Assembly (NCBI RefSeq): GCF_014202975.1 | Contig: NZ_JACHHZ010000001.1 | Coordinates: 248,001 to 312,000 of the forward strand | Source: Povalibacter uvarum | GTDB lineage: Bacteria > Pseudomonadota > Gammaproteobacteria > Steroidobacterales > Steroidobacteraceae | Length of the DNA: 64,000 nucleotides | Direction: 5' to 3' | In this document: positions 1 to 9,073 of the stretch, piece by piece | Layout: each line of letters starts with the position of its first letter | Numbering within the stretch: position 1 is the stretch's first letter | The notes under the pieces: model-generated | The model's database searches: none | What the model saw: the letters and a program-made list of their open reading frames with translations, nothing else | What the model was told of the DNA's origin: nothing | Position numbers and translations under genes: made by a program

Positions 1-185
1 GCACGAGGTTCGGTGCTGATTTCCGTCTGCAAAGCTTCGCCGTAAAGCGCTGCGATGCCGATCAGCCCGATAGCGACCACCGCAATCGCCGCGATGATCT
101 CGACGACCGTGAAGCCCGAGGCAAGCCTGGCGCTGGCGGGAGATCGGCGTGAGTGCGTTGTCTGGCCTGCGTTGAAGAGCGCCAC
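1..185 (-). CDS. PilV-like type IV prepilin, partial (C-terminus outside window)
   Basis: The reverse strand encodes the N-terminus of a type IV prepilin or minor pseudopilin. A short basic leader ends in SARLASG, followed by FTVVEIIAAIAVVAIGLIGI. This is the prepilin-peptidase site (cleavage after G, methylated F+1, E+5) and the hydrophobic assembly helix. Minor pilins such as PilV help prime assembly of the type IV pilus in the inner membrane. The most plausible visible start is a GTG at 185-183; no good ribosome binding site is seen. The gene lies just downstream of a FimT/GspH-like gene on the same strand, which is the usual fimT-pilV order of minor-pilin operons. The rest is beyond the window edge, so PilV rather than another pseudopilin is inferred mainly from this order. 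Confidence 0.75.
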   Translation of the reverse strand, partial: MALFNAGQTTHSRRSPASARLASGFTVVEIIAAIAVVAIGLIGIAALYGEALQTEISTEPR

Positions 186-238
186 TGGATGCGGTTTCGT
201 TGGGGCGAAGGGGGAAGGGTACCGCGCACCGTAAGCGT

Positions 239-790
239 TCATCCAGATGAACAGCGCAACGGCCGGTTGCTGGCGTCACGCTGCGAGATTCGCGGCCGGC
301 CCACGTGATTGATGATGATGGCGCGTGCGTGCGCGCTGCCGCGCGGATCGCAGAAGATGATCGTCCCGTTCACGACGCCTTGTTCATGAGGTCTGAATGA
401 GTAGGCGCGACGATTGGAGCTGATGTCTCCGGATTCCCATCCCTGATTGACCGATAACACCGGCTCATTGGGATCTCGCTGCGGCGGCTCGTCGCGGTCC
501 CGGTTCACGAACACCATCCAGCCTTTGTTCCACGGCGCGGCCAGTCGCACGTCGCAGGTTTTCCCGTCGCTGGATTTGCAGATGCTCACGACCTTGGCGC
601 GCCTGATCGCTTCGCTGCGCGCGAGGTAGAGCGAGTGAATGAACCCGTTCACCGCGGTCGTCCTGCCGGTGTCCCGCATGAGACCGGCGAACGAAGGGGT
701 GGCCATCCCGACCACGATCCCCACAATGGCGATCACCGTGACGATCTCGACCAGCGTGAGTCCCGCCGATTGCTGACGTGTTCCGCGCAT
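239..790 (-). CDS. FimT/GspH-family minor prepilin
   Basis: A 183-residue minor prepilin. The chosen ATG at 790-788 gives a short leader MRGTRQQSAG followed by LTLVEIVTVIAIVGIVVGMA, which is the prepilin-peptidase motif with E+5 and the N-terminal helix. A much longer open frame exists upstream (to 1519), but it runs antisense over the Fur gene and would bury the leader, so it is rejected. The C-terminal part has the pattern of the GspH/FimT domain, including W-N-K-G-W-M-V-F-x-N-R-D and a late IIFCDPRGSA-x-ARAI-I stretch. The predicted product is an inner-membrane minor pilin that takes part in type IV pilus or competence-pilus assembly. It is probably co-transcribed with the PilV-like gene 53 bases downstream. 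FimT is favoured over a type II secretion GspH because of that neighbour. Confidence 0.85.
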   Translation of the reverse strand: MRGTRQQSAGLTLVEIVTVIAIVGIVVGMATPSFAGLMRDTGRTTAVNGFIHSLYLARSEAIRRAKVVSICKSSDGKTCDVRLAAPWNKGWMVFVNRDRDEPPQRDPNEPVLSVNQGWESGDISSNRRAYSFRPHEQGVVNGTIIFCDPRGSAHARAIIINHVGRPRISQRDASNRPLRCSSG

Positions 791-967
791 CCGTGCGCCC
801 CCGGTGCCTGTCGGTTGAATCCTGAAGCGAAAGATAGGGTGCCGGCGGAGGGGTTTGCCGGAGGTTTTCTCGACGTTTGGACAGAATCTCGCGTCCGGAG
901 GGAATCCGTTCGTACTCCGCCGGCCATCCGGCGGCTCCGGACATACCCACGGCTCCAGCAGACGGGT

Positions 968-1456
968 ATGCTCACTCCAATCGTTCTTCAGCCGGATTTT
1001 CGCGTGACCAGTCTGTATCAGGCCTACCCGCAGCCCTCGCTCTCGCGCCAGGCGATCGCCGAGGAATTGCAGGCTCATGGGCTCAAACCCACCGGCCAGC
1101 GCCTGCGAGTGGCGGAAATCCTGATGCGGGCGCCGACGCACATGACCGCCGACCAGATCCTGGCGGTCGTTCGGCAGAGCGGTGACCGCGTTTCCAAGGC
1201 CACGGTCTACAACACCCTGAAGGTGCTGGCCGAAACGGGCCTGGTGCGCCAGATCCACCTCGATCCGGAACGGTCGGTCTACGACTCGACCCGCGCGCCG
1301 CACCACCACTTCCACGACCTGGATACGGGCGAATTGCTCGATATTCCGCCGCAGGACATCGCATTCAGCCGCTTTCCGGAGCTGCCGGAAGGGATGGAGG
1401 CTGAATCCGTCGAAGTCGTGATCCGGCTCCGGAAGAAGCCGCTCAAGGCCCGCTAG
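968..1456 (+). CDS. Fur-family metalloregulator (PerR/Irr-like, cysteine-free)
   Basis: A 162-residue regulator of the Fur superfamily. An N-terminal winged helix (about residues 30-95, LKPTGQRLRVAEILMR ... VSKATVYNTLKVLAETGLV) is followed by a dimerisation/metal-sensing domain with APHHHFHDLDTGELLDI. The clustered histidines form the usual regulatory metal site of Fur/PerR/Irr proteins. The protein contains no cysteine at all, so the C-x2-C structural zinc sites of classical Fur and Zur are absent. This resembles Irr-type members. The gene diverges from the prepilin operon and precedes a tRNA gene. ATG 968 was chosen; a GTG at 1004 is an in-frame alternative, and neither has a strong ribosome binding site. 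Which metal or stress it senses cannot be told from the sequence. Confidence 0.85.
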   Translation: MLTPIVLQPDFRVTSLYQAYPQPSLSRQAIAEELQAHGLKPTGQRLRVAEILMRAPTHMTADQILAVVRQSGDRVSKATVYNTLKVLAETGLVRQIHLDPERSVYDSTRAPHHHFHDLDTGELLDIPPQDIAFSRFPELPEGMEAESVEVVIRLRKKPLKAR

Positions 1457-1565
1457 GCCCACCAGGCCAGCGGCTGGAATCCCGGATTTGTCGATTCGGT
1501 CATTCCGGCCAGTCACCATCCGCTATCCGCTAGTCACTTCTTTCCTTATACTTCGCCCCCCTCGC

Positions 1566-1641
1566 GCCGGAGTAGCTCAGTTGGTAGAGCAGCGCATTCG
1601 TAATGCGCGGGTCGGGGGTTCAAGTCCTCTCTCCGGCACCA
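1566..1641 (+). tRNA. tRNA-Thr (anticodon CGT)
   Basis: A complete 76-base cloverleaf with the encoded 3' ACCA. The acceptor stem GCCGGAG (1566-1572) pairs with CTCCGGC (1631-1637). The D arm contains GCTCAGTTGGTAGAGC. The anticodon stem GCGCA/TGCGC encloses the loop TTCGTAA, giving anticodon CGT, which reads ACG (threonine). The T arm has the loop TTCAAGT with two G-U pairs in the stem. A short T run follows at about 1643-1646. Confidence 0.95.
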
Positions 1642-1693
1642 CTTTTCTCCTCGCACGCCGCGCCCAGCGCGGCGTTTGCGTTATGGGGTCTTA

Positions 1694-2410
1694 GTGACGA
1701 CACCTGCCCAGTCCAGATCGAGCCGCAAGCTGACATGGGGCCGTGTATTCGTTTACCGGATCGCGGTCGGCGTGGCGATGCTCATCCTGGAGGTGCTGTT
1801 CTTCACCTGCCGGTTCCGCTACGTCGGTATCGATCGTTTCCGCAAGCTGGTCGACGAGCACGGAGCTGTCATTCCCGTCTGCTGGCACCAGCATCTGCTG
1901 ATCTGCGCGCGCTTCCTGGTCAGCAAGCACATCTCACCGCCGCTCAAACCCGGCTTCATGATTTCGCCCTCCGTCGATGGCGAAGCGCCGACCTGGCTGG
2001 CCCAGGCGTATGGGGTTCACGTGGTGCGTGGATCGAGCACGTACTCAGGCATGCGCGCAGTACGCGGCATCAAGCAGGCTATCGAAAAGGAAGGCATCTC
2101 GGCGGCCGTCACGCCCGATGGCCCGAAGGGTCCGCGATTCAAGTTCAAGGCCGGTGCGATCTACACCGCGCAAATCGCACGCAGGCCAGTCATCCCGATC
2201 GCATTCGCGGCCAGGCCCGCCTGGGTGCTGAAGACCTGGGACAAATTCGTCATTCCGGTGCCGTTCGGCCGAATCTGTATTGCCGCGGGCGAGCCGTTCT
2301 ATCCCCAGCGCGACATGAGCGATGAGCAGATGGAAGAGGCGCAGCGGGAGATGGAGAGGCGGATGCTGGAAACGTATCGGATGGCGAAGGCGGAGCTGGA
2401 GAGGAAGTGA
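1694..2410 (+). CDS. DUF374 family lysophospholipid acyltransferase-like protein
   Basis: About 238 residues related to the DUF374 branch of the PlsC/LPLAT acyltransferase superfamily. An N-terminal membrane-anchoring helix (VYRIAVGVAMLILEVLFFTC) is followed by WHQHLL, the counterpart of the catalytic H-x4-D block, and then by a conserved VTPDGPKGPRFKFKAGAI segment typical of DUF374. Such proteins act at the inner membrane on lipid or lipid A precursors; the actual substrate is unknown. GTG 1694 was chosen because a GGGG stretch lies just upstream. The frame also opens at a TTG at 1676, very close to the tRNA end. It is convergent with the CDF exporter gene, with only 7 bases between the stops. 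Confidence 0.8.
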   Translation: MTTPAQSRSSRKLTWGRVFVYRIAVGVAMLILEVLFFTCRFRYVGIDRFRKLVDEHGAVIPVCWHQHLLICARFLVSKHISPPLKPGFMISPSVDGEAPTWLAQAYGVHVVRGSSTYSGMRAVRGIKQAIEKEGISAAVTPDGPKGPRFKFKAGAIYTAQIARRPVIPIAFAARPAWVLKTWDKFVIPVPFGRICIAAGEPFYPQRDMSDEQMEEAQREMERRMLETYRMAKAELERK

Positions 2411-2417
2411 CGGTTCG

Positions 2418-3380
2418 TCACTTCGTCACTTTGCCGCAGTCCTCATCCGCGCACTCTTCCGCCTCGATCTGAATCGTCGCGTGCGTGATGCCGTAACGCT
2501 CGGCGAGAACCGCTTTTGCTTCTCGCAGCACGCTCGCGTGGTCGGCGGTGGTCGTCACCGACGCGTGCATGGTCAGCAGCTTCTCCTGCGGACCGACCAG
2601 CCATGAATGAATGTGGTGAACGTCGCGGATCGCGGGGACGCGCGCTTCCAGCGTACGCCGCAGTTCCGCAACGTCGAGGCCTTCGGGCGAGCCTTCCATC
2701 AGGATGTGGGTCGAGCGGCGAATCAGCGACCACGCACTGCGCACGATCAGCAGACACACGACCAGCGAGAGCAGCGGATCGATCGGCGTCCAGCCGGTGT
2801 AGATGATGACGAGCGCCGCCACGATGGCGGCGACCGAGCCGAGCAGGTCGCTCAATACATGCAGCGTGGCGGCCGCGATGTTCATGTCGTGCGAATCGCC
2901 TCGACGTAGCAGCGCAAAGACGATGAGATTCACCACGAGACCCGCGCTGCCGATCCACAAGATGATGGAACCCTGAATGGGTGCGGGGTTGAAGAACCGC
3001 TGCACCGCTTCGATGGCAATCCAGGCCGTGATGAAGAGCAGGGCGCACCCGTTGACGAACGTCGCAATGACACGCAGGCGTTGATAGCCGAACGTACGGC
3101 GGAGGTCGGCTGGGCGCATGGCGATGCGCACCGCTGCCCAGGCGATCGCCAGAGCGGCGGCATCGGTCAGCATGTGACCCGCATCGGCCAGCAGTGCGAG
3201 AGAGCCTGCCCACAGACCACCCACGAACTCGACTGCCATGAAGGCGGCGGTAAGCGTCAGTGCGATGGCGAGGAGAGTGCCCGATGCGCTCGTATGGCCA
3301 TGATCATGTGAATGGCCGCCATGGTCATGACCGTGCGCGTGGCCGGCATGGCCGCCGTGATCATGCGAATGAGCTTGCAT
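2418..3380 (-). CDS. CDF-family cation efflux transporter (ZitB/CzcD-like)
   Basis: A 320-residue cation diffusion facilitator exporting Zn2+ or related divalent metals in exchange for protons. The N-terminus (residues 1-30) is a histidine/aspartate-rich metal-binding tail with repeated HDHGGH and HAHGHDHG units. Six transmembrane helices follow. The two transport-site motifs are visible: LLADAGHMLTD in TM2 and HVLSDLLGSV in TM5, both H-x3-D. The C-terminal cytoplasmic ferredoxin-like domain (about 215-310) contains VHHIHSW and a final ECADEDCGK. ATG 3380-3378 was chosen because it keeps the His-rich tail; the long upstream open extension has no domain signal. No operon partner is adjacent. 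The zinc preference is inferred from the family. Confidence 0.92.
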   Translation of the reverse strand: MQAHSHDHGGHAGHAHGHDHGGHSHDHGHTSASGTLLAIALTLTAAFMAVEFVGGLWAGSLALLADAGHMLTDAAALAIAWAAVRIAMRPADLRRTFGYQRLRVIATFVNGCALLFITAWIAIEAVQRFFNPAPIQGSIILWIGSAGLVVNLIVFALLRRGDSHDMNIAAATLHVLSDLLGSVAAIVAALVIIYTGWTPIDPLLSLVVCLLIVRSAWSLIRRSTHILMEGSPEGLDVAELRRTLEARVPAIRDVHHIHSWLVGPQEKLLTMHASVTTTADHASVLREAKAVLAERYGITHATIQIEAEECADEDCGKVTK

Positions 3381-3620
3381 TACAGCAGGATAAGTCACCT
3401 CGGCGGCATTACAAGGGTACCTTTCCGGTCTGCGCGATTGATTGCGCCGACAGCGGTCGTCCAACGCACCGGGCCAGCGCATCGAAGAACGCCAGTTGCG
3501 AAAGGCCCTATTTACCTGTTGCGAAGAATCCCTATCGTCGCTGCAATCCGTCGGCGATGCGGAGCGTTCGCGGCGGACCCGTAGACACGTCGGCTCAATG
3601 GATATGGAAGTTTTGGGGAC

Positions 3621-4343
3621 ATGAAAATTTCGGTCGTCATCCCTGTCTGTAACGAAGAAGGCAACGCGGGCCCGCTCGCCCTGGAGACTCGAGCGGCGCT
3701 TGCCGGCCACGGGCCGTTCGAGATTATTTTCGTCGACGACGGCAGCACCGATGGAACGGTCGCGGAGTTGCGGGCGCTGCAAGCGGGGTCGGTCCCCGAA
3801 GTACGAGTGCTGCGGCATTCGCGACGCTGCGGCCAGAGTGCAGCTGTTCACACGGGGATCCGCTCCGCTCGCGCAGAGTGGATCGCCACACTCGATGGCG
3901 ATGGACAGAACGATCCAGCGGACATCCCAGCGCTGATCGTCGCGCAACGCAAAGGTGGCGAGCGATTGAAGCTGGTGATGGGAAACCGCAAGGCAGCGCG
4001 CAAGGACACCTGGTTGCGCAAGATTTCATCGAGCGTGGCGAATGGTGTCCGCGGCTGGTTCCTGAAGGACGGCACGCCAGACACAGGCTGCGGAATCAAG
4101 TTGCTGCATCGGGCCACTTTCCTCGAGCTGCCGCGCTTCGATCACATGCATCGCTTCCTCCCCGCGCTGTTCCTCAACGCGGGCGCACACGTTGTTTCGG
4201 TGCCCGTGCGTCATCGTCCGCGGACGCGGGGCGTTTCGAAGTACGGCGTCATGAATCGACTTTGGGTCGGCATCGTCGATCTCTTCGGAGTGCGCTGGAT
4301 CATGCGCCGGAATCCGCCGCGCCCGGACGTGTCCGAGCAGTAG
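3621..4343 (+). CDS. GT2 family glycosyltransferase (polyprenyl-phosphate mannose synthase type)
   Basis: A 240-residue GT-A fold glycosyltransferase similar to the soluble DPM1-like polyprenyl-phosphate hexose synthases. Visible motifs are MKISVVIPVCNEE at the N-terminus, FVDDGSTDGT (nucleotide binding) and the metal-binding D-x-D in TLDGDGQNDP at about residue 95. No C-terminal membrane helix is present, so it is probably peripheral to the cytoplasmic face of the inner membrane. The expected reaction transfers a hexose from a nucleotide sugar to polyprenyl phosphate. It is followed after 7 bases by a GT83/ArnT-like integral membrane glycosyltransferase. This forms the classic donor-maker/donor-user pair. 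The sugar cannot be identified from sequence. Confidence 0.88.
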   Translation: MKISVVIPVCNEEGNAGPLALETRAALAGHGPFEIIFVDDGSTDGTVAELRALQAGSVPEVRVLRHSRRCGQSAAVHTGIRSARAEWIATLDGDGQNDPADIPALIVAQRKGGERLKLVMGNRKAARKDTWLRKISSSVANGVRGWFLKDGTPDTGCGIKLLHRATFLELPRFDHMHRFLPALFLNAGAHVVSVPVRHRPRTRGVSKYGVMNRLWVGIVDLFGVRWIMRRNPPRPDVSEQ

Positions 4344-4350
4344 CGGCTGA

Positions 4351-6072
4351 ATGCAGCACCTGCCGGAATTCCTGCTGCGTCCAGGTCGCGAGAGCGCTCG
4401 AGATGTGCGCATCGATCTGTGCTGGCTGATCGGGCTGGTGCTGATCGTGGTCGCATCCGGCATCGGGCTGCGCGATCCCTGGCCCGCCGATGAGCCGCGC
4501 TTTGCACTGATCGCGCGCGACATGGTCGCGACCCATCAATGGCTGATTCCCTCCGTGGGAGGCGACGTCTATCCCGACAAGCCGCCGCTGTTCTTCTGGC
4601 TGATCGCGCTGGGTCTCGAACTGACAGGATCGCTGCGGCTCGCTTTCCTGCTGCCGTCGCTCATGGCTGCGATCGGTTGTGTCGTGCTCGTGTATGACCT
4701 CGCTCGTCGCTCGTGGAATCGCGAGGTGGGGTTGTGGGCCGGATTCGGTCTGCTTTTCTGCCTGCAATTCCTCTGGCAGGTGCGGCAGGCTCAGATCGAT
4801 GCGACGTTGTGTTTCTTTACGACGCTGTCGCTCTACGGGCTCCTGCGTCACTGTCTGCTCGGGCCGCAATGGAAGTGGTATGCGATCGGCTGGGCCGCCG
4901 CTGGCTTCGGCATCATCACGAAGGGCGTGGGCTTCCTGCCGTTGCTGATCCTGCTGCCGTACGCGCTCTTTCGCAGAGGTTCGTGGCAGCCGCGTCCCGC
5001 TTTCGAAGGAGGCTGGCGCTGGTGGATTGGGCCCGCCGCGCTGCTCGCGGCCGTTTCGGTCTGGCTGGTGCCGATGCTGCTGGCCTCAGCGTCGAATCCT
5101 GTCCTGGGCGCGTATCGCGACGAGATTCTGTTCTCGCAGACGGTGACGCGTTACGCCGCCGCGTGGCATCACCATGAACCGTTCTGGTACTTCATCCTCG
5201 AAGTCATCCCCGGTCTTTGGCTGCCGTTCACGGTCCTGCTGCCCTGGCTGATTCCGCGCTGGCGGAACGATTGGCGAAACCGCGATCCGCGGACAGCGCT
5301 GCCGTTGTGCTGGCTGCTGCTGGTCGTCCTGTTCTTCAGCTTGAGCAGTGGTAAGCGCGGCGTGTATGTGTTGCCGGCCGTGCCCGCACTCGCACTGATG
5401 GCGGCCCCACATCTGTCTTCAATCGCCCACCGCGCTCGCGCGCAAGGCATCCTCTTCGCACTGACGTGCGTGCTGATCTTCATCGGTTTGGTGGGAGGAG
5501 CCTTCCTGCTTTTCGCGCCCGAAATGCGCCAGACGGTAATCGACGACTACGGTATCGACGGCGTCGGGCCGTTGCTTGCGATCGGGACCGTCGTTGCCGT
5601 GATCTGCGCCGCGATGAGACCCGCGCGCGGATTCATGGCCTATGCGCTGTCCCTGGCGGCGGTGCTCGTGATCGTGGGGTTCTGGATCAACCCTGTGATC
5701 GATCCCATCCGTTCCGGCGCCGCCTTCGTTGGTCAGGTCGAAGCCGCTGTGCCTGCAGGGCGGGAACTGGGGTTCGTGGGCTACAAAGAGCAGTACCTGC
5801 TGCAATTGCAGCGGCCGATCACGAACTTCGGCCACGCCCGCTGGCGCGAAGGAGACCAGGAAGCAGCCGATGCTGCACTGTGGCTGTCGCGAAGTGGCGA
5901 CCGGCTCCTGCTCGCGGATCGCACGGTCGTGGATGGGTGCTTCAAATCGGCCCGGGCACGCAGCGTCGGCAGGGCGAATCGCACCGAATGGTTCCTGGTC
6001 GAAGGCCAGCCGGAGGCCTCATGCATCGCGCGAGGGAGGGAAGCTGCGGCGATCCCCTATGCGCCGCCTTGA
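4351..6072 (+). CDS. ArnT-like (GT83/PMT family) membrane glycosyltransferase
   Basis: A 573-residue polytopic membrane protein of the ArnT/PMT superfamily, which uses a polyprenyl-phosphate sugar on the periplasmic side. After the first helix come the acidic catalytic loop DPWPADEPRFALIARDMV and then GGDVYPDKPPLFFWLIALG, both hallmark ArnT motifs. About a dozen hydrophobic helices follow, then a soluble C-terminal tail of roughly 110 residues. It is translationally close to the preceding GT2 gene, which would supply its lipid-linked donor. No arnABC genes for aminoarabinose synthesis are nearby, so aminoarabinose as the sugar is not supported. Lipid A, another glycolipid or a protein could be the acceptor. 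Confidence 0.85.
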   Translation: MQHLPEFLLRPGRESARDVRIDLCWLIGLVLIVVASGIGLRDPWPADEPRFALIARDMVATHQWLIPSVGGDVYPDKPPLFFWLIALGLELTGSLRLAFLLPSLMAAIGCVVLVYDLARRSWNREVGLWAGFGLLFCLQFLWQVRQAQIDATLCFFTTLSLYGLLRHCLLGPQWKWYAIGWAAAGFGIITKGVGFLPLLILLPYALFRRGSWQPRPAFEGGWRWWIGPAALLAAVSVWLVPMLLASASNPVLGAYRDEILFSQTVTRYAAAWHHHEPFWYFILEVIPGLWLPFTVLLPWLIPRWRNDWRNRDPRTALPLCWLLLVVLFFSLSSGKRGVYVLPAVPALALMAAPHLSSIAHRARAQGILFALTCVLIFIGLVGGAFLLFAPEMRQTVIDDYGIDGVGPLLAIGTVVAVICAAMRPARGFMAYALSLAAVLVIVGFWINPVIDPIRSGAAFVGQVEAAVPAGRELGFVGYKEQYLLQLQRPITNFGHARWREGDQEAADAALWLSRSGDRLLLADRTVVDGCFKSARARSVGRANRTEWFLVEGQPEASCIARGREAAAIPYAPP

Positions 6073-6367
6073 AAGATTCACCTTATTCCCGGACAAATCG
6101 CTGTATGTCATTGATGACAGCTATGATCTGCGCTCAAGGCTGTGCCACAATCGGCCGAAGCCAGCGTCTGTCCAAAATCCGATAACGATCGGAAATAACT
6201 GTCGGGACGACGGTGGCGGGAGGATCGTCCAATGACTGCCACCAAGCGGCCCAGCCAACAGGGCCGAAAGAACAATTCATGGGCAGCACCGGTTGGCCGC
6301 GCATGCGCGGTCGATAGTCGCGCCTGCGGGCGTTGATCCGGCGGCGATTCACCCAGCTGCATCACTG

Positions 6368-9055
6368 ATGGCAATCGATCCGACAAAAGCTGTCGACCCG
6401 ATCCCCATGGCGGTCGGAGGCAATCTTTTCATCACGCGCCCGCCTGCGGGCCGGCGCTCGAAGATGGGTCTCGATGTGCTGCTGACGAAGGCAGCCGTCG
6501 ATTTCCAGAATCCCCCGGCCACCGGTGCGGAGGAGACGATTCGACAGAATCTGGACGCCGTCCGCGAAGCCGCCGGGCTCGACACGTTCTTCATTGCCCA
6601 CTTCGATCACCAGAACCAGGTCATCAACAAGGTGATCGGTTGCGCGAGCCTGTTCGCAACCTTCAATCCGGAAATTTTCAACGGCCAGATGCTGGACGAT
6701 CTGCCGTACCTGCGCGACCGGCTCGAGCACATCCGCGTCGTCGAGATTCGCGATACCGCCAACCCGCGTCGTGAACTGACTGCCGAGTCGAAGCGATTCG
6801 CCGGGTTGCAGGTGGGCGCGGTTCTGCTCGCCGGCTATGCGGTCGCCGGACGCATCACGGGATTCATCGCGATGTGTTCGACGCGTCCGCGCGAAAGCTG
6901 GGACGCGAACCTGCATCTCGCGCTGAAGCTGCTCGCGTCGAGCTATGCGAGCGGGCTCGAGCGCAAACAATTCCGCAGCCAGTTCGACGACCTGGAAGAA
7001 CGCAGCGAGCTCGCGCTGCACGGCGCCAATGACGGTCTCTGGGATTTCGATCTCGAGAAGACGACCACGTATTTCTCGCCGCGCTGGAAATCGATGCTGG
7101 GCTATTCGGACGAAGAGGTCGAACCGCTCGTCGACTGGCAGCAGCTGGTTCATCCCGAAGATCTGCCGCGGGTGCAGTCGGCATTGCGCGATCACCTGTC
7201 GGGCAAGGAGCCGATGTTCGAGAGCGTGCATCGCCTCAAGCATCGCGACGGCGTCTGGCTGTGGGTCGTCAGTCGCGCGAAGGCGAGAGTCGACGAGCAC
7301 GGTCGCACGCGTCGAATCGTCGGTGTCGATCTCGACGTGACTGAACGCAAGCTCTACGAAGAGGCGCTGTTCCGCGAGAAGGAGAGCGCCCAGATCACGT
7401 TGCAGTCGATCGGTGACGGCGTCATCACGACCGACTCGAACTGCCGTATCGAATATCTGAATCCGGTGGCCGAGCAGCTCACGGGCTGGCGTCTCGAGCA
7501 CGCCCAGGGTCGCGTGATCGATGAGATCTTCCGCAGTTTCCACGAGGAGACCTGCGAGCCGCTCGAGAATCCGCTGGCCGTTTCGATCCGACGCACCCGC
7601 GCCATCAAGTCTGTTCGTCCGACGCTGCTGATTCGCCGCGACGGCAACGAGCTCTACATCGAAAGCTGCGCCTCGCCGATCCGCGACGGTTCAGGTGTCA
7701 TCTGCGGCGGCGTGCTCGTGTTCCATGATGTGAGCGAAAGCCGCGAGCTCAATCGCAAGCTTTCCTATCACGCGAGCCACGACATCCTCACCGGTCTGGT
7801 GAATCGTCGCGAGTTCGAATCGCGGCTCGAGCGGGCGATGAAGAGTGCGCGGGCTCGCGAAGCTTCATTCGCGCTTTGCCACATCGACCTCGATCAGTTC
7901 AAGATCATCAACGACAACTGCGGTCACAGCGCCGGCGATGCGTTGCTCGGTCAGGTCGGCGCATTGCTCAAGTCGAAGATCCGCTGGCGCGATACCGTCG
8001 CGCGTCTCGGCGGCGATGAGTTCGGCGTGCTCCTCGAAAGCTGCTCGCTGGAAGAAGCGATCCGCAGCGCCGAGTCGTTGCGCGAGGCGATCCGCAACTA
8101 CAAGTTCGTCTGGGAGGAGCGCACGTTCCGGCTCGGTGCATCCATCGGAGTCGTGCCGCTGTCGCCTGAGAACGAGGACGTAGCGTCGCTGCTGTCCGCC
8201 GCTGACAGCGCTTGTGCTGCCGCAAAGGAAAGCGGCCGCAATCGCGTCTACAGCTTCCAGGAAAACGACATCGACCTGATGCGCCGCCGCCGCGAAATGC
8301 AATGGGCCGCGCGCATCAACAACGCACTCGAAGACAGCCGCTTCGAAATCTATCGCCAGGTGATCCAGCCACTGCAGGTTCCGGATCAGGGTCTGCACTA
8401 CGAACTGTTGCTGCGCATGCGCGATGAGGCGGGAAAGATCGTTGCACCCGACCAGTTCATCGCCGCAGCCGAGCGCTACGGCCTCACGCCGAACATCGAT
8501 CGCTGGATGATCGAGCACGCGTTGCGGTGGCTGGTCTCCGAAGCCGATGAGCGCGAGAAGCTCGCGATGTGCTCGATCAACCTCTCGGGCCAGAGTCTCG
8601 GCGACGACAAGTTCCTGCCGTTCGTGATCGATCATTTCCATCGCAGCGGCATCGATGCATCGAAGATCTGTTTCGAGATCACGGAGACCGCGGCGATCGC
8701 CAGCTTCTCGCAGGCCAACCGGTTCATTCATGCGCTGAAGGAGCTCGGTTGCCGCTTCGCCCTCGATGACTTCGGCACCGGCCTGTCGTCGTTCGGTTAC
8801 CTGAAGCACTTCCCCGTCGACTTCCTGAAAATCGATGGCAGTTTCGTGAAGGAAATCCTGCACGATCCCATCGATCGCGAAATGGTGCGGTCGATCAACG
8901 AAATCGGTCATCTCACCGGCAAGCAGACGATCGCCGAATTCGCCGAGAATGCCGAGATCATCGAGATGCTTCGCAGCCTCGGTGTCGACTACGCGCAGGG
9001 CTTCGGTATCGCCACGCCGCAGCGGGTCATGCGGGCGGCGGCGGGCGGCGGGTAA
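6368..9055 (+). CDS. GAF-PAS-PAS-GGDEF-EAL cyclic-di-GMP turnover protein
   Basis: About 895 residues. Domain order is a GAF-like sensor (about 30-205), PAS with PAC (215-330), a second PAS (345-460), GGDEF (465-630) and EAL (645-890). The cyclase motif is intact as RLGGDEFG near residue 547. An RxxD product-inhibition site (RWRD) lies five residues upstream. The EAL signature reads ELL in YELLLRM near 678. The other phosphodiesterase residues appear retained: SINLSG, FEITETA, LDDFGTG near 800, LKIDGSF, IAEFAEN and AQGFG. It has no transmembrane helix and is probably a cytosolic sensor. ATG 6368 was chosen, with in-frame ATGs at 6410 and 6465 and a TTG at 6293 as alternatives; none has a strong ribosome binding site. 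No c-di-GMP riboswitch was recognised in the upstream 295 bases. Confidence 0.88.
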   Translation: MAIDPTKAVDPIPMAVGGNLFITRPPAGRRSKMGLDVLLTKAAVDFQNPPATGAEETIRQNLDAVREAAGLDTFFIAHFDHQNQVINKVIGCASLFATFNPEIFNGQMLDDLPYLRDRLEHIRVVEIRDTANPRRELTAESKRFAGLQVGAVLLAGYAVAGRITGFIAMCSTRPRESWDANLHLALKLLASSYASGLERKQFRSQFDDLEERSELALHGANDGLWDFDLEKTTTYFSPRWKSMLGYSDEEVEPLVDWQQLVHPEDLPRVQSALRDHLSGKEPMFESVHRLKHRDGVWLWVVSRAKARVDEHGRTRRIVGVDLDVTERKLYEEALFREKESAQITLQSIGDGVITTDSNCRIEYLNPVAEQLTGWRLEHAQGRVIDEIFRSFHEETCEPLENPLAVSIRRTRAIKSVRPTLLIRRDGNELYIESCASPIRDGSGVICGGVLVFHDVSESRELNRKLSYHASHDILTGLVNRREFESRLERAMKSARAREASFALCHIDLDQFKIINDNCGHSAGDALLGQVGALLKSKIRWRDTVARLGGDEFGVLLESCSLEEAIRSAESLREAIRNYKFVWEERTFRLGASIGVVPLSPENEDVASLLSAADSACAAAKESGRNRVYSFQENDIDLMRRRREMQWAARINNALEDSRFEIYRQVIQPLQVPDQGLHYELLLRMRDEAGKIVAPDQFIAAAERYGLTPNIDRWMIEHALRWLVSEADEREKLAMCSINLSGQSLGDDKFLPFVIDHFHRSGIDASKICFEITETAAIASFSQANRFIHALKELGCRFALDDFGTGLSSFGYLKHFPVDFLKIDGSFVKEILHDPIDREMVRSINEIGHLTGKQTIAEFAENAEIIEMLRSLGVDYAQGFGIATPQRVMRAAAGGG

Positions 9056-9073
9056 GGCGGAGAGGATGAAGAT

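Noticed and set aside
239-1519. FimT gene extended to a 426-residue protein
   Set aside because: The extra N-terminus is antisense to the Fur gene and would place the prepilin leader internally, which is incompatible with prepilin processing.
6073-6367. Possible c-di-GMP riboswitch before the GGDEF-EAL gene
   Set aside because: The conserved GEMM segments were not found in the upstream region.
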